Shown: one piece after another, positions 57,209 to 64,000 of the stretch
Layout: every line of letters starts with the position of its first letter
How positions within the stretch are numbered: position 1 is the stretch's first letter
Assembly (NCBI GenBank): GCA_031423955.1
Contig: JANPGJ010000129.1
Location: 1-64,000 of the forward strand
Length of the DNA: 64,000 nt
Source: JAEUOS01 sp031423955
GTDB taxonomy: Bacteria > Pseudomonadota > Gammaproteobacteria > Burkholderiales > JAEUOS01
Direction of reading: 5' to 3'
Translations under genes and position numbers: made by a program
Notes under the pieces: model-generated
The model's database searches: none
What the model saw: the letters and a program-made list of their open reading frames with translations, nothing else
What the model was told of the DNA's origin: nothing

Positions 57209-58630
57209 ATGGTCGACGAAACCCTGCTGATCGAACACGCCGCGGTACTGGTAACGCTGGACGCCACGCGCCGCGAAATCGCCGACGGCGCGCTGTTCAT
57301 CCGCGGCAACCTGGTCGAGCAGGTGGGCAGCAGCACGGAGTTGCGGCAGTGGATGGCCGCGGAGCCGGGCTCACGCACGCCGCGCAAGACCATCGCCGCG
57401 CGTGGCTGCGTGGTACTACCGGGCCTCATCAATTGCCATCACCACATGTACCAGACGCTGACGCGCGCGATCGGCACCGGGCCGGGCCTCGTGTTGTTTG
57501 ACTGGCTGCGTGCGCTCTACCCGGTGTGGGCCGAACTGAACCCCGAGGCGGTGTATGTCAGCACCCAGATCGCGCTGGCCGAACTGATGCTTTCCGGCGC
57601 CACCACGGTGGCCGACCATCTGTATCTGTTTCCCGGCGGTGCCAGGCTCGATGACAGCATCGCCGCCGCCCAGGCGATGGGCGTGCGCTTTCATGCCACC
57701 CGCGGCAGCATGAGCGTGGGCGAATCGCAGGATGGCCTGCCGCCCGACCGGGTGTGTGAGGACGAGCGCGCGATCCTCGCCGATAGCCGGCGCCTGATCG
57801 AGGCGCATCACGACGCCGCGCATGGCGCGATGACGCGCATCGCGTTGGCGCCCTGCTCGCCGTTTTCGGTCAGTGCCGACCTGATGCGCGAATCGGCGGC
57901 GCTGGCGCGCGCCCATCCGGGCGTCGCACTGCACACCCATCTGGCCGAAACCCTCGATGAAGAGCGTTACTGCATTGAAAAGTTCGGCATGCGGCCGATC
58001 GCCTACGCCGAAAGCCTGGGCTGGCTCGGGCCCGACGTGTGGTTTGCCCACATGGTGCATCCGTCGGCAGAGGAGATCGCGTTGCTGGGCGCGAGCCGTA
58101 GCGGCGTGTGCCATTGTCCCAGCAGCAACATGATCCTGGCCTCGGGCATCGCGCCGGTACCGGCCATGATCGCTGCCGGCGTGCGCGTAGGGTTGGGCGT
58201 CGATGGATCGGCCAGCAGCGACAGCAATCACCTGCTGGCCGAGGCGCGGCTGGCGATGCTGCTGGCACGTGTGGGCTGGCCGGGGTTCGAGTCGCGCGCC
58301 GACCGCTTTTCGGCGCGCGCGGCGCTTGAACTCGCCACGCTCGGCGGCGCCGCGGTGCTTAACCGTGACGACATCGGCAGCCTGGCGCCCGGCATGGCCG
58401 CCGACCTGGTCGGCTTTCGCATTGACGATCTGGCGCATGCCGGTGCGCAGGGTGATCCGGTGGCGAGTCTGATGACCTGCGCGCCGCAGAACGCCTGGTT
58501 CTCGGTGATCAACGGCCAAGCGCGGGTCGAGGCGGGTAAACTGGTGAGTGGTATCGATTTGCCCGACTTGATCGAGCGCCACAACCGGATTGCCGCGGCG
58601 ATGCTTGCCCGTTCCGGATGGTCTGCCTGA
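57209..58630 (+). CDS. Amidohydrolase, probable 8-oxoguanine deaminase
   Basis: 473 residues of the cyclic amidohydrolase (AtzC/TrzN-like, COG0402) group. Metal-site motifs: NCHHHM (H77, H79 region), HTHLAET (H244), FAHMVHP, and the aspartate in GVDGSASSDSNHL (about D332). The combination NCHHHMYQTLTRA with DGSASSDSNHLL resembles characterised 8-oxoguanine deaminases such as Pseudomonas Pa0142; other purine or triazine deaminases are possible. Position directly behind apt supports a purine substrate. The product would be urate. Confidence 0.85.
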   Translation: MVDETLLIEHAAVLVTLDATRREIADGALFIRGNLVEQVGSSTELRQWMAAEPGSRTPRKTIAARGCVVLPGLINCHHHMYQTLTRAIGTGPGLVLFDWLRALYPVWAELNPEAVYVSTQIALAELMLSGATTVADHLYLFPGGARLDDSIAAAQAMGVRFHATRGSMSVGESQDGLPPDRVCEDERAILADSRRLIEAHHDAAHGAMTRIALAPCSPFSVSADLMRESAALARAHPGVALHTHLAETLDEERYCIEKFGMRPIAYAESLGWLGPDVWFAHMVHPSAEEIALLGASRSGVCHCPSSNMILASGIAPVPAMIAAGVRVGLGVDGSASSDSNHLLAEARLAMLLARVGWPGFESRADRFSARAALELATLGGAAVLNRDDIGSLAPGMAADLVGFRIDDLAHAGAQGDPVASLMTCAPQNAWFSVINGQARVEAGKLVSGIDLPDLIERHNRIAAAMLARSGWSA

Positions 58631-58714
58631 TGTGCGAGTGATCGGTATCGGTCGATACAACGCACAGTTTATTTTCCATCTTTTCCAATACCCCAAGAGT
58701 TTCCGGAGAACATC

Positions 58715-60895
58715 ATGAGTGAGCGCATTTCGCGTCACGGCCTGCAGGTGGCGGCCAGCCTCGACCGATTCATCCAGACCGAGGTGTTGCCCGGCACCGG
58801 CGTCGAAAGCGAAAAGTTCTGGCAGGGTTTCGCCGCCCTGGTGCACGACCTTGCGCCGAAAAACCGCGCCCTGCTGGCCGAACGCGAGCGCCTGCAGCGC
58901 GAGCTTGACGCCTGGCATGCGGCGCATCGCGGTCCGATTCAGGACATGGCCGCCTACCGCAGGTTTCTCGAAGGCATCGGCTACCTGGCGCCGGTCCCGG
59001 CCGTGGTCAAAGCCTCGACCGCCAACGTCGACAGCGAAATTTCACAGCAAGCCGGCCCGCAACTGGTGGTGCCGATGTCCAATCCGCGCTACGCGCTCAA
59101 TGCCGCCAATGCGCGCTGGGGCAGCCTGTACGACGCGCTGTATGGCACCGACGCGATTGCCGAGACCGGCGGCGCCGAAAAAGGCACTGGCTACAACCCG
59201 CTGCGCGGCAATCTGGTGATCGCACGCGCGCGCGCTTTTCTCGACCTGGCGGCGCCGCTGGCGAACGGATCGCACGCCGACGCCGTGGCCTACAAGGTGG
59301 TTGGCGGCGCCTTGCAGGTGCAGCTCAAGGCCGGCATCAGCGCGCTCTCCGACCCGGCCAAATTCAGGGGCTTCAATGGCCCGGCTGCCGCGCCGACCGC
59401 GTTATTGCTGATCAACCACGGCCTGCACTTCGAGATCCAGATCGATGCCGGCGACGCCATCGGCAAGACCGACGCCGCCGGCGTCAAGGATGTGCTGGTC
59501 GAGGCGGCATTGACCACCATCATGGATTGCGAGGATTCGGTCGCTGCGGTGGACGCACCTGACAAGATCAACATCTATCGCAACTGGCTGGGCCTGATGA
59601 AGGGCGACCTGACTGAAGAGGTGACCAAGGGAGGCAAGACCTTCACCAGGCGCGCCAATCCCGACCGCCAGTACATCCGGCCGGACGGCACCACACTCAC
59701 CCTGCACGGCCGGTCCCTGATGTTCGTGCGCCATGTCGGCCACCTGATGACCAACCCGGCGATTCTCGATCGCAATGGGCACGAGATGCCCGAAGGCATT
59801 CTCGATGCGGTGGTATGCAGCGCCTGCGCGATCCACGACTTGCAGCGGCGCGCCAATTCGCGCACCGGTTCGATGTACGTGGTCAAGCCGAAAATGCATG
59901 GTCCGGCGGAAGCCGCATTTGCCGATGAACTGTTCGGCCGGGTCGAGGATTTGCTGGCCCTGCCGCGCCACACCCTGAAAATGGGCATCATGGACGAAGA
60001 GCGGCGTACCAGCGTCAACCTGAAGGCCTGCATCGGCGCCGCGCCGGCGCGCGTGGCCTTCATCAACACCGGCTTCCTCGATCGCACCGGCGACGAAATG
60101 CGCAGCACCATGGAAGCCGGGCCGATGATCAAGAAGGGCGACATGAAATCGACCCCCTGGATCATCGCCTATGAAAAAAGCAATGTCCTGATCGGGCTCG
60201 ACTGCGGGCTGCGCGGTCGTGCGCAAATCGGCAAGGGCATGTGGGCGATGCCCGACCTGATGGCCGCGATGCTTGAACAGAAGATCGCCCATCCCAAGGC
60301 CGGCGCCAACACCGCCTGGGTGCCGTCGCCGACCGCCGCCACCCTGCACGCCCTGCACTATCACCAGGTCGATGTGCAGGCGGTGCAGATCGAACTCGAG
60401 AAGACCAGTCTCGCCAGTGTGGCTGATGCCCTACTCAACGACTTGCTCAGTGTGCCGGTGACCGCCACGCCCGACTGGCCCGCGGCCGACAGGCAACGCG
60501 AAGTCGACAACAACTGCCAGGGCATCCTGGGCTACGTGGTGCGCTGGATCGACCAGGGCGTGGGTTGTTCCAAAGTACCTGACATCAACAACATCGGCCT
60601 GATGGAAGACCGCGCGACGCTGCGCATTTCCAGCCAGCACATCGCCAACTGGCTGCACCATGGCGTGGTCAGCCAAGAGCAGGTGATGGAAACCTTCAAG
60701 CGCATGGCGAAGGTGGTCGACCAGCAGAATGCCGGCGACCCCTTGTATCGGCCGATGGCGCCGAACTATGATGCCTCGATCGCCTTCAAGGCGGCTTGTG
60801 CGCTGGTGTTCGAAGGACGCGCGCAGCCGTCCGGTTACACCGAACCGCTGCTGCACAAGTTCCGGCAGCAGTTCAAGGCGGTTGCCGGCGCGTGA
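58715..60895 (+). CDS. glcB: Malate synthase G
   Basis: 726 residues, monomeric G-isoform with the inserted domain, as opposed to the shorter AceB type. It condenses glyoxylate with acetyl-CoA to malate. Active-site blocks: TTIMDCEDSVAAVD, RTGSMYVVKPKMHGP, MGIMDEERRTSVNLKACI and GKGMWAMPDLM. CCGGAGAA precedes the ATG. No isocitrate lyase is adjacent, so glyoxylate may come from glycolate, purine (urate/allantoin) breakdown or an unlinked aceA. Confidence 0.97.
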   Translation: MSERISRHGLQVAASLDRFIQTEVLPGTGVESEKFWQGFAALVHDLAPKNRALLAERERLQRELDAWHAAHRGPIQDMAAYRRFLEGIGYLAPVPAVVKASTANVDSEISQQAGPQLVVPMSNPRYALNAANARWGSLYDALYGTDAIAETGGAEKGTGYNPLRGNLVIARARAFLDLAAPLANGSHADAVAYKVVGGALQVQLKAGISALSDPAKFRGFNGPAAAPTALLLINHGLHFEIQIDAGDAIGKTDAAGVKDVLVEAALTTIMDCEDSVAAVDAPDKINIYRNWLGLMKGDLTEEVTKGGKTFTRRANPDRQYIRPDGTTLTLHGRSLMFVRHVGHLMTNPAILDRNGHEMPEGILDAVVCSACAIHDLQRRANSRTGSMYVVKPKMHGPAEAAFADELFGRVEDLLALPRHTLKMGIMDEERRTSVNLKACIGAAPARVAFINTGFLDRTGDEMRSTMEAGPMIKKGDMKSTPWIIAYEKSNVLIGLDCGLRGRAQIGKGMWAMPDLMAAMLEQKIAHPKAGANTAWVPSPTAATLHALHYHQVDVQAVQIELEKTSLASVADALLNDLLSVPVTATPDWPAADRQREVDNNCQGILGYVVRWIDQGVGCSKVPDINNIGLMEDRATLRISSQHIANWLHHGVVSQEQVMETFKRMAKVVDQQNAGDPLYRPMAPNYDASIAFKAACALVFEGRAQPSGYTEPLLHKFRQQFKAVAGA

Positions 60896-61013
60896 GCGCA
60901 TGGGCCGCCGCCGGGCGGCCTTCCCGCCACGGCGTCGGCCGCGTGAGCGTGCCGCACCGCACGCGCGGTGCCAGTTCCGCGCCTGGGCCGGCAGTTCTGC
61001 GTGGCGGGCGCGC

Positions 61014-62207
61014 ATGTTGACCGCCACCGGCGGCGGCAAAGGTCCGCTGACCCGCGGCCTGATGGCGCTGATGGTGATCGCGGTGTTCAGCACCGGCGGG
61101 GCGATTCATTTTCAAACCCCGATGCTGGGGCAGATGGGCGCCGAGTTGCAGGCCAGCCCGGCGCAAATTGGCTGGGTGGCGACCTTGTCATTCGCCGGGT
61201 TTTTGGCCGGCACGGTGTTCCTGGCGCCGCTCGGCGACTGCTTCGACAAACGTCGCCTGATCCTGGCGCAAATGTCGGGCCTGGTGATCTCGCTCCTGGC
61301 GATGGCGCTGGCACCGACGCTTGCGTTGCTTGCATTGGCGGCGTTCGTGGTCGGGATCGGCACCTCGGTGTCGCAGCACATGATCGCGCTGGCATCGGAC
61401 CTGGCCGCCCCCGAAGTGCGCGGGCGCACCGTCGGCACCGTGCTGTCGGGGGTATTTGTCGGCATCCTGTTCGCACGTCTGGTCGGCGGGGTGGTCGCGG
61501 CCGGCATGAGTTGGCGCTGGACCTACGCCGGCGCCGCGCTGTTGGTGCTGGTGATGACCTGTGCCGTTTTCGTGCGCCTGCCCAGCGCACCACCGGGTTC
61601 GCGGCCGCCGCTGGCCGCGTTGTATGGCTCGCTGCTGCGGCTGTGGCGCGAGCACCCGCGGGTGCGCCGCGCATCCGCCATCCAGTTTCTGATGGGCATT
61701 GGCTACGGCGGCTTTTGGGCCACCCTGGCAAGCATGATGTGGCAGCTGCATGGCTTGGGGCCGGCGGCCGCCGGTTTGATGGCGATTCCCGGCGCTGCCG
61801 GGATTCTGGTGTCGCCCCCGGCCGGGCGCTGGATGGATCGCAGCGGTGCCGGGCCGGTGGTCAAGGCCGGTATCGTCGGCATCATCGTTGCCTTCATTGC
61901 ACTGGGCTTTGCGCCGCGGTGGATTGGCGCAGCGGTGATCGGCGCGATCCTGCTCGATTGCGGCCTGCGCGCCGCCCTAGTCGCCAATCAAACCCTGGTG
62001 ATCGACATCAGCCCGCAAACCCGCGGCCGCGCCAGCACGGTGCTGATGGCCCATGTTTGGGGCGGCAACGCGGTCGGCGCGTTGGTCGCCAGCGCCGCGC
62101 TGACGCATGCAGGATGGCTTGCCGTATGCGGTATTTGCCTGGGCGCCGCGCTGCTCGCGCTGCTGATCGGATGGCGGGCGTTTCCGGCGCCAGCCGCTGG
62201 CGCTTGA
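61014..62207 (+). CDS. MFS transporter, drug/proton antiporter-like
   Basis: 397 residues from MLTATGGGKGPLTRGLMALM; in-frame codons upstream to 60900 encode an Arg-rich stretch unlike a transporter. About twelve hydrophobic segments and the loop 2–3 motif FLAPLGDCFDKRRLILAQ, a variant of the MFS GxxxDRxGRR signature, place it in the major facilitator superfamily, nearest in style to YnfM-type efflux proteins. The substrate cannot be told. 118 bp after glcB, same strand. Confidence 0.85.
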   Translation: MLTATGGGKGPLTRGLMALMVIAVFSTGGAIHFQTPMLGQMGAELQASPAQIGWVATLSFAGFLAGTVFLAPLGDCFDKRRLILAQMSGLVISLLAMALAPTLALLALAAFVVGIGTSVSQHMIALASDLAAPEVRGRTVGTVLSGVFVGILFARLVGGVVAAGMSWRWTYAGAALLVLVMTCAVFVRLPSAPPGSRPPLAALYGSLLRLWREHPRVRRASAIQFLMGIGYGGFWATLASMMWQLHGLGPAAAGLMAIPGAAGILVSPPAGRWMDRSGAGPVVKAGIVGIIVAFIALGFAPRWIGAAVIGAILLDCGLRAALVANQTLVIDISPQTRGRASTVLMAHVWGGNAVGALVASAALTHAGWLAVCGICLGAALLALLIGWRAFPAPAAGA

Positions 62208-62439
62208 TCGGTGCGCGGCATGGTGGACAAGTTGGCATGTCCTTCGCGTCTTCAATCAAGCCAACTGGTCGAACGTGGCGTGACCCCTCATCAAAAGTAA
62301 GCAGACTTTGTAGTGCATATGTCACGCGCAGGCGGTAAAATCATTCTTGCATATGGAATGAGAATTAATCGGTGTGGCCAGTGTTGGCAGTGAGCGGGAT
62401 CCTGGAAGTTGTTGCAAACATGGAATGTGACGGAAAAAC

Positions 62440-62904
62440 ATGGTAGCGCCGGAAAGTAGCGAGTCGTTCCCGGGCCTGCGGCCGCAACCCGGGGTGTCGG
62501 AAGGCAAAGCCGACCTGGCTGAAGTCGCGTTCGAGTCGGTGTTCGAATCGGTCTCGGTCCTGTTTCGCGAAACCGGCAGCATCCTGCACCAGATCATCGG
62601 CCTCGAATTTCGCAGCGGCCGCGCGCACGATGCGCACATCGAAGTGGTCAGGACGCCCGAACGGGTGCCGGTACTGATCGAGCGCATGCAGCGCAAATGG
62701 GGCGCGGTGGCGCATGTGCGCCTTGCAGCGAACCTGCCAGGCAACATACCCGGCCTGCCCCATCCGGAGCGCCGCAGCCTGGCGGTGATCGAGATTCACG
62801 CGGCCAAGTCGGTGGCCAAGGCCTACTGCCGGATCAACCGGGTGGTCTACGAGATCAGTCGCGGCACCCTGGTCAGGGAAGGCGCTGCCGGCGTCGCTGG
62901 GTAG
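62440..62904 (+). CDS. Protein of unknown function (154 aa)
   Basis: I do not recognise the family. Coding character is clear: codon third positions are strongly G/C, and the frame runs through the whole stretch. No signal peptide or membrane segment is visible. An N-terminal acidic part (to about 30) is followed by a helix-like segment FESVSVLFRETGSILHQIIGLEF, then an α/β-looking region (AHIEVVRTPERVPVLIERMQRKW and LAVIEIHAAKSVAKAYCRINRVVYEISRG). It ends in a short Gly/Ala tail. 232 bp after the MFS gene, no clear promoter. The start codon is uncertain. Confidence 0.65.
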   Translation: MVAPESSESFPGLRPQPGVSEGKADLAEVAFESVFESVSVLFRETGSILHQIIGLEFRSGRAHDAHIEVVRTPERVPVLIERMQRKWGAVAHVRLAANLPGNIPGLPHPERRSLAVIEIHAAKSVAKAYCRINRVVYEISRGTLVREGAAGVAG

Positions 62905-63118
62905 GCGTTCTGCCATCCCCTGGCGCGGTGCGCTCGGGCCACCTCAAGCGGTCGAAGTTCGTTCCCGCCAAGTCACGCGCGGCGATGCCGGGCGCCCATG
63001 CGCGCTCGCCGAGGAGTCGAACGGCACCTGCTTCTGCGCGACCGCAGTCGGCATCGCCGCCCGACTTCCCGCGTGCGAGGCCATGACGTGGCATCCTGCC
63101 GGTAATCGATAGGAACGC

Positions 63119-64000
63119 ATGGAACACGGCAACGCATTTCTGATCCAGGCCAGCATCTACTTCGCCGCCGCGGTGGTCGCGGTGATGGTTGCCCATCGCC
63201 TGGGGCTGGGCACGGTTGCGGGTTACCTGATCGCCGGCATCGTGATCGGCCCCTGGGGCTTCAAGCTGATCGCCAATGTCGACGACGTGCGGCGCTTCGC
63301 GGAAATCGGCGTGGTGTTCCTGCTGTTCGTGATCGGCCTGGAACTTGAGCCCAAACGCCTGTGGGCCATGCGCGGGCGGCTGCTCAATCTCGGCTTGTCG
63401 CAGGTGGCGGGTTCGATCGCGCTGATCGCGCTGGTCGCCTGGGCGCTGGGGGTCGATCCGCGGGTTGGTCTGGTGGCCGGCATGGCACTGGCCCTGTCAT
63501 CGACCGCGCTGGCCTTGCAGCCGCTCAACGAACGCGGCGGGCTCGGCACCGCCGGCGGCCAGGCGAGCTTCGCAATCCTTCTGTTCCAGGACCTGGCGGT
63601 GATCCCGATGCTGGCGGTACTGCCCCTGCTCGGCAATGCCGGTGGCGCCGCTGGCTTTTCATGGAGCGGCCTGGGATTCGCGCTGCTGGTCATCGCCGTC
63701 ACCCTGGTCGGCGGCCATTTCCTGGCGCGACCGGTGTTCCGGCATATCGCGCGCACCCGCCAGCGCGAAGTGTTCACCGCCTTCGCCTTGTTGCTGGTGC
63801 TGGGCATCGCGCTCGGCTTCGAGGCGGCTGGCCTGTCGATGGCGCTGGGGGCGTTTCTCGCCGGCGTGCTGCTCGCCGAATCCGAATATCGCCACGAGAT
63901 CGAGGCCGCGGTCGAGCCCTTCAAGGGTTTGTTGCTGGGCTTGTTTTTCATCTCGGTCGGCATGAGCGTGGATTTCGGCGTGCTGCTGGTGCGCCCGCTT
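63119..64000 (+). CDS. Kef-type monovalent cation/proton antiporter, N-terminal part (cut by window end)
   Basis: 294 codons, still open at the window edge. It begins MEHGNAFLIQASIYFAAAVV behind AGGA. Eight or more hydrophobic segments and the CPA2 signatures FLLFVIGLELEPKRLW, SSTALALQPLNERG and LLFQDLAVIPMLAVLP identify a KefB/KefC-type K+/H+ antiporter. The C-terminal Rck/TrkA-N domain expected in full members is outside the window, so KefB, KefC or a YbaL-type member cannot be separated. Confidence 0.92.
   Translation, partial: MEHGNAFLIQASIYFAAAVVAVMVAHRLGLGTVAGYLIAGIVIGPWGFKLIANVDDVRRFAEIGVVFLLFVIGLELEPKRLWAMRGRLLNLGLSQVAGSIALIALVAWALGVDPRVGLVAGMALALSSTALALQPLNERGGLGTAGGQASFAILLFQDLAVIPMLAVLPLLGNAGGAAGFSWSGLGFALLVIAVTLVGGHFLARPVFRHIARTRQREVFTAFALLLVLGIALGFEAAGLSMALGAFLAGVLLAESEYRHEIEAAVEPFKGLLLGLFFISVGMSVDFGVLLVRPL

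Noticed and set aside
60900..61013. Upstream extension of the MFS transporter from ATG at 60900
   Set aside because: The added 38 residues are Arg-rich and unlike a transporter N-terminus; the ATG at 61014 is favoured.
62905..63118. Possible small genes on both strands between the unknown protein and the antiporter
   Set aside because: The frames overlap neighbouring genes and encode Arg/Pro/Ala-rich sequence typical of GC-rich shadows.

Overview
This 64 kb window looks like a chromosomal segment of a free-living betaproteobacterium (by eye about 60% G+C). The basis is gene order and protein signatures: tuf–tRNA-Trp–secE–nusG–rplKAJL–rpoBC–rpsLG–fusA–tuf followed without a break by the S10, spc and alpha ribosomal operons; a Mg-type HemB; a di-haem cytochrome c4 beside engB; a cyaY / lptM–lysA divergent pair; and mrcA divergent from pilMNOPQ–aroKB. 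I cannot assign genus or order; a Rhodocyclales/Nitrosomonadales-type organism is my guess only.

Layout. 1–31.9 kb: a nearly uninterrupted transcription/translation super-cluster on the + strand, about 40 genes from the end of the first tuf to rplQ, closed by a clear intrinsic terminator. It encodes core RNA polymerase (rpoB, rpoC, rpoA), NusG, the SecE and SecY translocon subunits, EF-G, EF-Tu and most ribosomal proteins. Internal promoters or structured leaders can be read at rplJ, rplL–rpoB, rpsL, rpsJ–rplC, rplN and upstream of rpmJ. infA is missing from its usual place between secY and rpmJ. 32–41 kb: mixed-strand housekeeping genes: cutA, hemB, engB, cytochrome c4, a YhiN-type flavoprotein, lysA with lptM, cyaY, and the class A penicillin-binding protein. 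41.5–49.4 kb: pilMNOPQ (type IV pilus alignment complex and secretin), a terminator, then aroK–aroB–dgt. 49.36–50.15 kb: a REP-associated tyrosine transposase (RAYT) between two copies of one palindrome, the second lying 4 bp before the −35 of a good gltB promoter. 50.2–56.5 kb: gltB–gltD (NADPH glutamate synthase). 56.6–64 kb: apt plus an 8-oxoguanine-deaminase-type amidohydrolase (purine salvage), malate synthase G, an MFS transporter, an unrecognised small protein, and the start of a Kef-type cation/proton antiporter cut by the window end.

Most of the window is conserved core genome. I found no phage, CRISPR array, toxin–antitoxin pair, defence island or biosynthetic cluster. The least ordinary items are the RAYT/REP unit at the gltB promoter, a perfect AT-rich inverted repeat between gltD and apt, the missing infA, a long basic tail on ribosomal protein S3, a promoter/hairpin overlap between rpsJ and rplC, and one protein of unknown function with clear coding character.
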